Assembly: GCA_018389105.1 (NCBI GenBank)
Contig: JACATO010001427.1
Coordinates: 158,632-222,631, forward strand
DNA: 64,000 nt
DNA from: Nautilus pompilius
Taxonomy: Eukaryota; Mollusca; Cephalopoda; Nautilida; Nautilidae
Direction of reading: 5' to 3'
The notes under the pieces were generated by a model. It saw nothing but the letters and a program-made list of their open reading frames with translations, was not told the DNA's origin and ran no database searches. The translations under genes were made by a program, and so were the position numbers. Below are positions 12,746 through 23,138 of this stretch, piece by piece; the first letter of the stretch is position 1, and every line of letters begins with the position of its first letter.

Positions 12746-14057
12746 TACGAGGTGTGTCCAAAAAAAGAAACCAAACTTTTTAATAAACAAATTTATTGCT
12801 TTACTTACAATTTAATCAGACTTGTCTCCTTCAAAATAGTTCCCTCCAGTGTTGATACACCGCTCCCAACGTTTTTTCCAGTTTTGGAACGCGTTTTCAG
12901 GGATAGTGCATAGTTCTCATAGTGAATTTTCTTCGATCTCTTCTATCGTCTGAAATTGGTGACGTTTCAGGGTGGATTTCAATTTTGGGAACAAAAAAAG
13001 TCTGCAGGGGCCAAATCTTGAAAGTAGGGCAGCTGGGGGACGATAGTAGTCTTGTGCTTTGCCAAAAAGTCACGGATAAGGAGTGACGCGTGAGCAGGTG
13101 CGTTGTCATGGTGCAGCATCCAGGTTTTGTTTTTCCATGCCTCAGGCCTCCTCCTTAGCACTGCCTCTCTCAACCGCCTCAGGACATCCAAGTAAAACTC
13201 CTTATTGATCATCTGACCATGTGGAACAAGCTCATGATGAACGACATCCTTCCAATCAAAAGAGACGATCATCATCACCTTCACATTTGAGCAACACTGA
13301 CGTGCTTTTTTTGGTCACAGTGACGATGATCCAACCCACGGCAATGACTGCCTTTTTGTTTCGACATCGTAGCCGTATACCCATGTTTCGCCACCTGTCA
13401 TGACACTTTTCAGAAAGCTTTCATCAGCATTTGAACGATCAAAGAGCTCCTGGCCGACTGTGGCTCTGTTCTCTTTTTGTTCATCTGTCAGCAGACGCAG
13501 CAGAAATTTTGTGGCTACACGATACATGTTCACTTTTTCTTTTAAAATCATGTGGCACAGAAACTTCATGGACAGTCAGGCGACGATTTCCACGGATCAC
13601 AGCCCGCACTTTCTCAACGCGATCGTTGTCTGTTGTCATGGAAGGTCGTCCAGATTCGGGATTGTCTTTGGTGGATGTTCTTCCTGATTTGAAACGCTGG
13701 CACCACTCGTGACACCCCGTACGGCTCAGACAATCCTCCCCATAGATAGGCCTGTTGCAACATTAGAAAAGTCTCCGTAAAAGGTTTTTTCCAATTTGAA
13801 ACACAATTTCTTCACACAGACAAGTCGCTCTTCAAGATCCTTTGTTGTTCAACTTGCGGCAAATCACCAAGTGCACTAAGTACACGTTCACCCTAGCGCG
13901 TGTGGATCGATGACCAACTGACATGGCGTGATGCAGCTATTATTAGACTGAAGGTCAAGGTCACCAATGCACATCACTGCAGTCGCAAGCACGCTGCGCC
14001 GGCTGGTTTGGCGCGCTGTTTTGAAAAGTTCGGTTTCTTTTTGGTGTGTGTAATATA
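12746..14057 (-). mobile_element. Mariner element, decayed copy
   Basis: A 1.3-kb Tc1/mariner-superfamily element bounded by terminal inverted repeats. The left end reads TACGAGGTGTGTCC at about 12746 followed by AGAAACCAAACTTTTT. The right end (about 14024-14057) reads AAAAGTTCGGTTTCTTTTTG then GTGTGTGTA, its imperfect complement. Both ends sit in TA-rich sequence, as expected for insertion at TA. The interior encodes a broken transposase on the minus strand. The length matches the usual 1.3 kb of mariners. Confidence 0.9.
12816..13842 (-). pseudogene. Mariner transposase relic (DD34D), catalytically dead
   Basis: Pieces of a mariner transposase lie in order from about 13842 down to 12816: the N-terminal helix-turn-helix region, an SGRPS linker, GGETWVYGYDVETK, a HHDNAPAH block and a DLAPADFF block. 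Second and third catalytic aspartates (in HDNAPAH and APAD) are separated by 34 residues, the mariner signature. The first, normally in GDETW, has become glycine (GGETW), so the enzyme would be inactive. The reading frame is also shifted several times. The family cuts and pastes its element at TA dinucleotides. Gene models over such copies are often mislabelled as SETMAR-like. Confidence 0.9.
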
Positions 14058-14871
14058 CGTTAGTTTCAAATGGTGCCAAGTCCGTTTTGAAATTGCGTCT
14101 ATTTAAAATCAGCAAGAGTACATGCCTCTCTGGATAAATCTACAGGTGAATGAAAATTTGTACTTACCTTTTTCGTTGTTGTTTTCTCTTTCAGTGTTTG
14201 CACCGTGCCAGACTGATTGTGCTGTTTTGGCTATGGGAAAGTTTTGATTTCAAGAGAATTGGCGAGTTAGGGGCTCTTGTGTAAAGGCGCAAAGTACTTT
14301 TCTTTAGACAGTCACTAAAGCGTGACAGGATCTACGATTAGGTGCGTTGCTGCTTCTATAGCATTAATGAGGCGCACGCTATGGGACAAAATAAGGAGCT
14401 TTAAGGTCACTGCCATATGATGCAGAGAATTCAGCCTCCCACTCCCCTCTCAGTAATGGTACTTTAAATTTTAAATAATAAAATTTCTTTCTGTCTTCTC
14501 TCCATCTCTCTCGAATGTGTGGCCCATGTCTCTTGTTGTTGTGTTTTATTTTATATCTTCTCAATGTTGCTGCTGCCTGAATCAGTTTATGTTTAGTTAA
14601 AATGAAGTACATTTTAAAATATTCTTAAATTTGCATTTTCACTGTGATTTTATACCCTACCCCCCACACTTTAAATCTGTGTACACTTTTATAATTGTCG
14701 TCATATCAGGTGAACAGACCCCTATTGTCAAAGGGAAGGCTTTTCTTTGGATAATTAGAAGGGAATGCAAACCAACAGGGACTCAGTACAGATCTGGAAG
14801 AGGGGAGGCGGGGTGTCTCTCTGCCTCAGTGGATGGATTACTAGTACCCTTTACTATTTTAGATGTGAGAG

Positions 14872-14932
14872 GACCCGCTGGAGCGAGCAGCCGAGCTGGA
14901 CCAGAAGGGCTGGAATAAAGCCATGCAAGAAC
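14872..14932 (+). CDS. Candidate small internal exon, unknown product
   Basis: The stretch reads DPLERAAELDQKGWNKAMQE in one frame, a charged helix-like peptide with non-random codons. Just upstream are a pyrimidine-rich tract and several AG dinucleotides (14862 to 14871). Downstream AAC|GTATGC is an acceptable splice donor at 14933. The same frame stays open to 15189 but crosses a poly-T tract, so only the first 20 codons look like protein. Two other frames are also open across this stretch, which weakens the case. I do not recognise the peptide. No flanking exons were found, so this could be chance. Confidence 0.2.
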
Positions 14933-16257
14933 GTATGCCAAATCGAGCTGGTTCTCCGCCCTTCCCTGCCCCATTGTGGTCTTTTTTTTTTAAATGTTTC
15001 TTGAATTTTTGCACGAAAATGCCGTTTCCCTGCGCAGTCCCAAGTAGCGAGTTGTGCACACAGGTGCCACAGACGTCCAAAACTAACATCGGCGATCTGT
15101 TACGACCGAACCGTTTCTCGGGCCAAGTTGAGGCGGGCATTTTACAGAGAAAGAAAGAAAAAGAAGCCAGAAGCCTGCCTGTGTCTTAGCACCGTTTAGA
15201 AGTTTGATAGGTCGTTTACCTGTTTCCAGATGAATTAAATCAAAAGAAAGAGAGAGCACACACACATGCACACACACACCCCAAGGGGCACAACCCCTCC
15301 CCCCACCATGAGGATTGGCAAACTGTCAAGTAGCTGGAATCTTGGTAACAGATTTGCTTTTCACCAGTTTACGTTATTTTAAGTCTATACCGACAAGGAA
15401 AGCGTTAATTTCCTGCTGGAAAACAACTGTCCTGACTAGAGCTTCGCGTTATATAGTTTTGTTGTTTTGGTTTTTTTTTTTTTTTTTGAGATTTTAAATT
15501 TAAATTTTAAAAAAAATTTGTCGTCCAAAAAGAAGAAAAAAAAAATTCTTAATATTGTTTTTAAATGTCAGCTTCGTCTCTTTTTGAAAAGAAATTCAGT
15601 TAAATTATTAAATATTATTGTAAAACCTGTGTCCTTGCAGGACAACTCATTTGGTAGCTCGGGGGGGGGGGGATTAGGGTGGGAAAGAAAATAGAGCAGA
15701 ATTTTTAATATTTGAGCTGGAGATTTTAAAAAAGAAGAAGAAGAAAGAGTTAGTTGTTTCTGTATTCTTGTATGTTCTTACACTCACATGATTTGTATGA
15801 AGCTATAGCAAATTTTTTTTCTTTCTTTTCTTTTTAAATCATCAAACCTTTGTCTCGCCCTTAATTAATTTTGATAGCGTTCAGTAATAGACCGATCAGC
15901 AGTACCTGTGTATGTTAGCAATAGCCGTGAGATAAGTCATATCGTGTACTTACTTACCTCATAAATGGAACTCGGCTTTTGCACTCTGTGAAGATGAATT
16001 TTTTTAATGCCCGTTACTGTTATCTTGAGGTTATTTTCCCCCTCTCTCCCTTCCACCCTGGTTTCTGTATATAACTGGTCCTTAGATTGGTGGCTTCTAA
16101 TTACATTAGGGTAGGCAGAAAGGGGGGAACTGGGGCCACTGCATAAACTTTTATAGTGGCAAGCTGTGCTTATGGAATGACAATTCAGATAAATACCTGT
16201 TGAGAAATATAGTAAATTGCCATAATCAGTTTTGGGGGGGTGCTTTCTTTTTCCTGG

Positions 16258-16283
16258 TATAAAAGGGGAACCGGGTATAAAAA
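16258..16283 (+). promoter_or_regulatory. Paired TATA-box-like motifs
   Basis: TATAAAAG (16258-16265) and TATAAAAA (16276-16283) lie 18 bases apart in a G-flanked context. In AT-rich DNA such motifs occur by chance, and no ORF or initiator follows convincingly. Confidence 0.12.
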
Positions 16284-17728
16284 TTTTATTTTCTATGTAA
16301 TTTGTTTCAATTGGAAAATAAAACAAAAGAAGATGAAAGAGTTTTTTTTTTTTTTGGAAGGGGGGGATCATTTATGATAGTCACTTCATTATGAAACAAA
16401 CAGATTCATTTGCTGTATCAATTAGGGTAATTCCATCCAAGAGAATGTGATCCTTTATAGCTGAAGTCTCCCTGCCTCCTCTATTATTTGTGTCTCTGAC
16501 AGGTACTTTTTGATTCATTAGACGGAGGCTGTGTTACATATAATAAAGGCATTCTCCACGGTTAAGTAGACAGCAGGGGGAAAAAAAAAGGAAGAAAGAA
16601 AATCTATTCTATTTGAATTTTAAACTGCAGCTCTCCCTGTTCTCATAAATAATAGCCCCCCTCCCGGTTGGGGGGGGTGTGTGTAGTCTTGTCATCACAA
16701 GATTATAGTACTGGGGCTTGCTTTTATCATTTTGCCCTTCCCGAACCCTGCCAGTGATTTGCCTGACAAATTACTGCCAGTGTCCCACTAGGGCTCTTCC
16801 TGAAATAACTCATCCACAGCACCACAATCACTGACCATTTCTAGCTTGGCTCCAAACTGGCCTCTGCTAGGATTGGTACAGTATGAGAAGGAGGGAGAGG
16901 TGGGTGTGCTGAGCTCTTCCACCCCACCGCCTGTCATTATCCTGTGCTCCTCCGCTCAAGTCTGCTGGAGAGAGAGAGAGAGGAGTGGCTATTGTGGGAA
17001 GCAGTTATGCTTCTAATCTTTAATCTTTTACATTGTTATAACCTGTGATCAATAGTGGAACAACTTGCTTCTGTCGTCTCTATCCTTGTCTGCGTCTATT
17101 GCTTCTGTTTCGATTATTACATGCAGCAAGGATTCTCTCTACCTCACCACCTTCCCGTCTGACTGTACATTCGCCCAGTTGTCTCCCAGAATCGTATTGT
17201 TTCAATAAGCAATCATTATGGATTAGACCATATATTGGCTGAAAAGTAAAGGAAGTCAATGACTTCGCATAACAAGCGAGTTACTGCGGGAGAACAGAGT
17301 ACGCAAGGATTTATAGATTTTCTTTCTTTCTTTCTTTCCCCTTTTTTTTAGCTAGTCTTTTTATAACTTAAAGAATGGCATTTCACAGTTGAATGGTAAA
17401 ATTTTCGGAGTAATTAATATTTTATAATTGATTATTAAAATTTGGCAAGAAAAAAAAAGCAACATTAACTCAAAAGTATGGGATCCTATATTCCGAAAGG
17501 CAGATCCTCCAAGTCTTGAAGAGAGGGGGAGGGGACATGTTTGCAGTACTTAACAAAGGATTCATGGAAAAAGTTACTTCCCCCTGTCCCTAGTGGGCAG
17601 ACAGGGTTTTAGAGTTACCAAAATGGTCTGAAGTAGCCATTATTTCATATACTCAAGACAATTCTAGATTTATCAGCTTCAGTAATGAATACCCAGTAAA
17701 ACAATTAAAAACAGATTCAGGAACCTGG

Positions 17729-17730
<2 letters not shown>

Positions 17731-17769
<39 letters not shown>
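17731..17769. repeat. (AT)n microsatellite
   Basis: About 19 uninterrupted AT units that can extrude as a cruciform. Confidence 0.95.
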
Positions 17770-17772
<3 letters not shown>

Positions 17773-18339
17773 TTTGTTTTGTTTTTAACCAAACGCAGTA
17801 GCCAAAGTTTGTGGCCCAATCTTCTGCTAGTGTGGGCGCCTGGATGGAGGGAACTCTTTAAAAAAAGAAAAAAACCAAAAAAATTATCAATATCAGGGAG
17901 GTCAATCGCTTACTGGGCAACATATTGGCACCGAAATCCTGCTGGAGAGAGAATAAATTTTCTCACTGATGTATTGTTTTCTGGATACATCAAAAAAAAC
18001 TTTGAAATACCCTAGGTTTCTTCTGTGGGTTGAAAAGCTATTGGTGAGGAAACTGTGCTTATTTCTTTCAGGCCTACAGTGGGATTTATTGGTTGGCGCC
18101 ACAGATTTCCATGTCATACTCGCTGTCATAGCCTTTTAGCATGCTCTTTACGCCCTTCACAAATAAATATTTCTGTAGCATTTCATACAATTTCGCTATT
18201 TTCCCTTTATGTTGAACATGCAGAAATTTTTTCATTGGCAGGTTATCTACATAATGCTAATGCCCTCCTTTCTCAGATCATGAGTTCAGTCTTCCTCTGA
18301 ATAAGACCCATGGTCTCTAGTGTTTTTAAAACTACTATG

Positions 18340-19667
18340 TACGAGGTCTGTTGTAGACGTATCTGACCATAGGCTGGGAAAAAAAATTATGTAATTGGTA
18401 GGGTTCAATTGCTAATCCCCTTCGAAGTAGGCCCCTTGTGCCTCCACACACTTGCGATCCTTCAACTATTCGAAGCATGACTGGAATGCTTCTTTCGAAA
18501 TGGCTCTCAGCTCTGCCGCCGCATTCCGCATGATGTCCTCTCGGCTCTCAAAGCGGGAGCCTTTCAGTAGCATCTTCATTTTTGGGAACAACCAGAAGTC
18601 AGAAGAAGCCATGTCTGGAGAGTAGGGAGCCTGGCGAATGAGTGAAATGCTTTTCTTTGCCAAGAAACCTTGGATCAGCTGTGACGAATGAGCCGGGGTG
18701 TTGTCATGATGTAGCTGCCAGTTTTGCGAAGCCCACAGATCCAGTCTCTTGCACTGAACTGCATCACGAAGACGTCGGAGGACTTCCTGATAGTACTCCT
18801 TTGTAACTGTTTGTCCTTCTGGTGCGTATTCATGATGCACAATGCCTCGGTAGTTGAAGGAAACAGTCAGCATCACCTTGATTTTGCTCTGGACCTGACG
18901 TGTTTTTTTGGGCCTTGGCGATGTTGAGTGCTTCCACTGTGATGACTGAGCTTTGGTTTCCGGGTTGTACCTGTCCACCCACGTCTCATCTTCAGTTATC
19001 ACGGTATTCTGGAACTAAGGATCCCTGTTGGCAATATCCAGCAGGTCCTGCGCAACCTCAAGACGAAGTTGTCGTCGTTCCTGAGAAAGCAACTTAGGCA
19101 CAAATTTTGCTGCCACTCTGCGCAAGCCCAAATCCTTTAAAATTGCATGTGCAGAATCTTTACTGATCCCAACCTCGTCACCAATTTCCTGCACCGTCAA
19201 ACGACGATCCTCCATTATCAAGGTCCACACTTTGTCGATAACAACTGCATTGCGGCTTGTTGACGGCCTCCCAGAACACTGGTCACTCTCCACCGATGTG
19301 CAGACATCTTTGAACCTGTTGTACCATTCTTTTATTTGGGTAACACCCATGGCATTGTCACCAAAAGCCTTTTGAATTTTGTGAATTGTTTCCGCTTGGG
19401 TATCTCCAAGCTTTTGGCAAAACTTGATGCAAGATCGTTGTTCCACATGTTCCGTCATCAGGGGCGAAATGAAAATGCGACGAGTAAGTAGTACAGCATC
19501 TCACACGATGGCTGCCTGACAGCAACTGACACATCCAGCAAGCCCGCCATAAACCACGCATGCGCATGAAGGCATGCAGCTCCCACTATGCACACTTTTG
19601 CCTCCCTAACGTCATTGTTTCCCACAGGGAAAAATAAAGTTGGATACTTCTTCGACAGATCTCATTT
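18340..19667 (-). mobile_element. Mariner element, nearly intact copy
   Basis: A 1.33-kb mariner on the minus strand. The left terminus starts at TACGAGGTCTGTTGTAGACG (18340). The right terminus near 19642-19667 contains GATACTTCTTCGACAGATCT, its imperfect complement. Between them lies a transposase frame of about 348 codons that is continuous except for two stops. It is a different subfamily from the element at 12.75 kb, because the ends and transposase differ throughout. Both sit in the same orientation about 4.3 kb apart. Confidence 0.92.
18412..19458 (-). pseudogene. Mariner transposase (DD34D) with two in-frame stops
   Basis: Starting at the ATG at 19458, one frame runs 349 codons to a stop at 18412, the usual mariner length. 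It is interrupted only by in-frame stops at 19015-19017 and 18466-18468. The N-terminal third carries the paired helix-turn-helix DNA-binding region (EQRSCIKFCQKLG start, then SGRPSTS linker). The catalytic domain retains all three aspartates: EDETW, HHDNTPAH and SSDFWLF. The second and third are 34 residues apart. The C-terminus ends GAYFEGD, the normal mariner ending. The preserved catalytic triad and single frame argue for a young insertion. The protein would be truncated as it stands. Confidence 0.93.
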
Positions 19668-19912
19668 ATCATATTATAAAGGGCACTTTCCAGTTATAGG
19701 AATCCAAGTGAAAACAAAAGATGCTAACTCTGCATTTCAGATGTCTGAATTATGGGGGCCTATCCATGTGAGGGTTGTTGAAGCTGCAGTCTCATATCAA
19801 GTGTTGTGATGATAATTTCACTTCATAAGTGAATGAAAGAATGGAAAACGTAATAAAATATACTTAGATCTAATAATGAATTTTTTAAAAAAAATTCTTG
19901 TTCATCATTGAG

Positions 19913-19996
19913 AAATTAGTAAACTAAAGGGATAGTACAGGTACTCCCCAACTTAAATTAGTAAACTAAAGGGATAGTACAGGTACTCCCCGACTT
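19913..19996 (+). repeat. 42-bp tandem duplication at a Tigger terminus
   Basis: Two adjacent copies (19913-19954, 19955-19996) each contain AAATTAGTAAACTAAAGGGA, then TAGTACAGGTACTCCCC. The duplication therefore spans the boundary between flanking DNA and the element end. They differ by one base (CCCCAACTTA versus CCCCGACTTA). Confidence 0.93.
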
Positions 19997-21030
19997 ACAA
20001 CTGGGTTCCGTTTCGACGAATCAGTCGTAAGTCAATATGGACATAACTTGAAGACCTATACGTTTTTTGGGGTATTTTATATGCATTACTAGTATGTACT
20101 GTACTATATAATACATTTTATTTTATCTCCTGTTACTCAGACATAATGCAGATTGTATATTTTTTTGAAGTGTTTGAACCATCCATTGCTTGCTTGAAAG
20201 TTTTCCTTGTAGTCATCTCCTATTCTTTCCTTCAAAGTCTCGAAAATACTTCTAGCCTTAGCTTGAATTGTTAGTAGGCTTATGGGTGCACAATTTTGTA
20301 TCTGGTCTTCCTTCCGGAGCATCAGCAATTTCTCCATTTCATGGATAGGTCCTTGTCGCTTCTTTGTTATTATCGTCGACCGCATGGTGGCTAAACCTTT
20401 TACTGTGTCCAAGACTCTTTCCTTGTCCTTAAGAATAGCGGAGATCATTGAATAGGACAACTGTAGATCACGCAAAGTTTTCATCGCACTTGTTTGCATC
20501 GTTATGCACCTTATGTGGCAAATACCTTTGAATTCAGTTTGGTCAGTTCAAGTTCTCTCAGACGGTTTTACTGACAGATGAGTCATGTCTGGTTATGAGC
20601 TGCTGGGGCAACACGATGGGATGTGGAGCTTCTCAGCAGCGCTGCGTCCTTGGCCAACAGCAGCTTGGTGGGAGGCATGGTTCTTACGAGGGTGCGACTG
20701 CTGAACTGCTTACTAGTACCTTTCATTTTTGGATGCAAGGGGAAACTCTTGGGGTCAGCAGGTGGAGAAGAAACTGTGCCAGAGAGGTGAACCAAGCCAA
20801 GTTGGTCTTGACGGTTTTATGGTTTTTTGCCATTGTTTTACTTGCTTATATTGTTTACTTAACTATGTATTTTTTTTTCTTTTTAGGAAGGTTTTATTAA
20901 TGATATAAAGTAGGGAGGTTAATTTAGGCATTTCACTCTGACCCTAGCAGCAGCACTAACTAATAACCTATAAATATTGCTGTATAAGTGACTTGAACCC
21001 ATGTTGATTACTGATAAGTCTTGGAGTACA
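19980..21030 (-). mobile_element. Tigger (pogo-type) element A, internally deleted
   Basis: The left end begins CAGGTACTCCCCGACTTACA (19980). The right end near 21005-21030 contains GATAAGTCTTGGAGTAC, an imperfect complement preceded by GAACCCATGTTG, which matches the inner part of the left end. The length, about 1.05 kb, is less than half of an autonomous Tigger. Only the N-terminal DNA-binding portion of the transposase survives, on the minus strand. The right boundary is less certain than the left. Confidence 0.7.
20137..20499 (-). pseudogene. Tigger transposase N-terminal DNA-binding domain
   Basis: The 120-codon frame encodes the two helix-turn-helix modules of Tigger/CENP-B-like proteins. 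The first ends in DLQLSYSMISAILKDKERV. The second contains PISLLTIQAKARSIFETLKE and closes with QASNGWFKHFKKIYNLHYV, the FxASxGWFxRFKxRxxLH signature of CENP-B-type domains. The frame stops exactly where the linker to the DDE domain should begin, and the element terminus is only about 140 bases further on. The catalytic domain was therefore lost by deletion. It might still bind element ends if expressed; that is inference. Confidence 0.85.
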
Positions 21031-21199
21031 CTCCCTCCATTCCCCCGCTTTGCTCGGGGCCCAGAATGCACCTTTTATTTATTAATGCTGGCCTCAAGAA
21101 ACTCTGGGCGGGTTTTACTTATGTGCAGTAAGTGCCCACAGAGTTGACTGGGTAAGCAGGGGTTGCTAGTGCTGATACTACAGCCAAATATTTTGGACA

Positions 21200-22390
21200 A
21201 GTTGAAGGCTTCCATAAATAGATGAGAGGGAGGGGGGATACTCGCCATTGCGAGTGTTTAATACTAATGAAACTGGCTAGTTTCGGAAGTGCATGCCTGA
21301 AAGAACATGCGTTTTCAAGGGAGAGAAATCTGCTTCAGGTTTTCAGGCACCAAAAGTGTTGGTTGACTTTCCTGCTTTGTGGCGATGCTGCACATGATCT
21401 CACCCTACTGCTTCACTGGAAATCGAATAAGAGGGCCTGGATAACTGCAAAACTGTCTGATGAGGGGTTTATGAATGTGTTCTCCAGCAAGGTAGAAAAT
21501 ACCACCTTAAGTCTGTTGTTGCTTTGAAGTTCTTTACTCTTCATTGATAATACACCAGAATATTCTGTGAATCTACTTGACCTCCAACTTAATGTTAGAA
21601 TGGTTTTTCTGCCATCCAACACTTCCACCTTAACCCAGCACATGAAACAGGCAGGACTCATGTCAACTTTTAAAATGTATTGTCTTAGGCAGACATCCCA
21701 TTGTTGAATGATGCAGATGGACCCACTAAGCTAATAGTTTGTGAATTCTGAAAAAAAAGCTACAACATCCGACATACCAGTAACAATCTCAAGAGTGCAT
21801 TGGATGGAGTGCAGACCAATGATGCTTGGAGGAATTTGTAGAAGAAATAAGTCATCAGCTTTACAGGATTTGTAAAACCAACCTTTAAAGTGGTCAAGAT
21901 TATCAGGCTTGGGGAAAATTTTGGAGGGTTTAGAAGTGGATGCCATGGAGCTTCTCAGACCCCCTCCCCCCATCAGGAGGAATTGTCTGTAGAAGACTTG
22001 GAAGAGATAATACATGAGACACATAAAGAAGAAGAGGCAGTATAGAAGTACACAAGATGACCATGAAAGGTAACTTATTCTCATTAGTTGATAAGCCCTG
22101 GCAGCAGTGGATATGAACCCAGTTTCAAGAGGAGTTTACAGTTTGGAAGAGGTTTAACTTATCTCTTGGTGCAGGGATCAAAGCAGTCCTCCTTACATCA
22201 TTATCTCTAAGTCACAGCCACAACAGTTATCACATGGAGCCACTCAAAAGCAACTGCTGATCTGTTGATGATACCTGATAGTCCTGTAGAGCTATCTCCA
22301 CTCCACCTGAAGCTGCCACAAACAGCTGCCAGTGACAAAGAAGTAGAGACTGAGTCAAACCCTTATAATTTATCTCTTGTTCCCTTCAAC
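21200..22390 (+). pseudogene. Tigger transposase DDE domain relic, element B
   Basis: Pieces of a Tigger catalytic domain lie in order on the plus strand across several frames: FNTNETG (about 21257-21277, normally VDETG), KCMPERTCVFKGEKSASGFQ, WKSNKRAWITAKLSDEGFM, LLFIDNTPEY (about 21534-21563, the second catalytic Asp), NVRMVFLPSNTSTLTQHMKQ (normally PMDQG), SYNIRHTSNNLKSALDGVQ (about 21762-21818) and an acidic tail EELSVEDLEEIIHE (about 21980-22030). The first and third catalytic acids are changed (D to N, D to K) and several stops and frameshifts are present, so it is long dead. The DNA-binding domain is absent on this strand. No terminal repeats were identified. Confidence 0.88.
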
Positions 22391-22532
22391 TAACACTTTA
22401 CCCTCACCCAACAAAATCCTATCTCCATATGTAAATTGCCTCTACTAAATTGGTGAGTACACTTTTTTATCTATGGTGAGTGAAAAACAAAAGACCTTGG
22501 GAGGTATCAGGAACACATTCCTGTTTCCCATA

Positions 22533-23138
22533 CAGTCGACCCCCGCGTAATCGCGGCCCCGGTTATTCGCGGAATTTCCCTTAGAACCTAACTAATAATT
22601 GTTCGTGGAAACCCCCGCATATTTGCGGAATCGCAAATATCTTCAGTGATTTTTTTTATGGCTTTTTTCGTGGCAATATATATTTTTTCACGCTTTTTAA
22701 CGCTAAATTATTAATAACAATATAATTTACTAATTTTGTAATATAAATACTAACGTAAATCCAGCAAAATATCGATATAAAATAAATGCTATTGGCTGGA
22801 GGTTTGAAAGTAGCCAATCCGAGAGCGTTATTCATTTCTCCTCGCTGCTGATTGGCTGCTGCCCACGAAGCGCTGTCTCAGGCAGATGCAGCCCAGCAGC
22901 CCCACATCACCCAGTTTACCGCGTGTAGCTATCTTGAGTGTTTCGCTGAGTGTTGTATTTTTTATTAAATTTTTATTATATATTTACTTATATATTTTTC
23001 TATTATATTTTACGTTATATTTTGACGTTTATAGACGTTTATAGGCATTTTTATGGACCACGTCCAATATTCGCGGTTTTTCACTCTTCGCGGGTGCTCA
23101 AGGGACGTAACACCCGCGAATACCAGTGGACAACTGTG
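22533..23138. mobile_element. Non-autonomous pogo/Tigger-like element
   Basis: A 606-bp element flanked by TA on both sides (22531-22532 and 23139-23140). The left end starts CAGTCGACCCCCGCGTAATC and the right end finishes CCCGCGAATACCAGTGGACA then ACTGTG, an imperfect inverted match. The subterminal regions are rich in CGCGG/CCGCG motifs. The interior is AT-rich, codes for nothing recognisable, and carries three CCAAT-box motifs (ATTGG at 22791 and 22851, CCAAT at 22814). The ends resemble the CAGTYG... ends of Tigger families. It probably retains the promoter of an autonomous parent. Confidence 0.8.

Larger units (their letters stand above)
14058..18339. other. Non-coding DNA, mixed composition
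   Basis: No recognisable gene. A GC-richer block spans about 14740-15190 and includes the candidate small exon annotated separately. The remainder is AT-rich with poly-T, a G12 run at 15661, a (CA)n tract at about 15258-15279 and a paired TATA motif near 16258. The block 16380-16900 is repeat-poor and could be regulatory. The 144-codon minus-strand frame at 15937-16371 has a Lys-rich start, no domain, and is probably chance. Confidence 0.4.

Noticed and set aside
15937-16371. 144-codon minus-strand frame
   Set aside because: No domain, starts in a poly-T/G tract, and crosses simple-sequence regions; probably chance.
12979-19458. SETMAR-like host gene
   Set aside because: The similarity is entirely to the mariner transposase. 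There is no SET domain nearby and both copies sit between mariner terminal repeats with stops.
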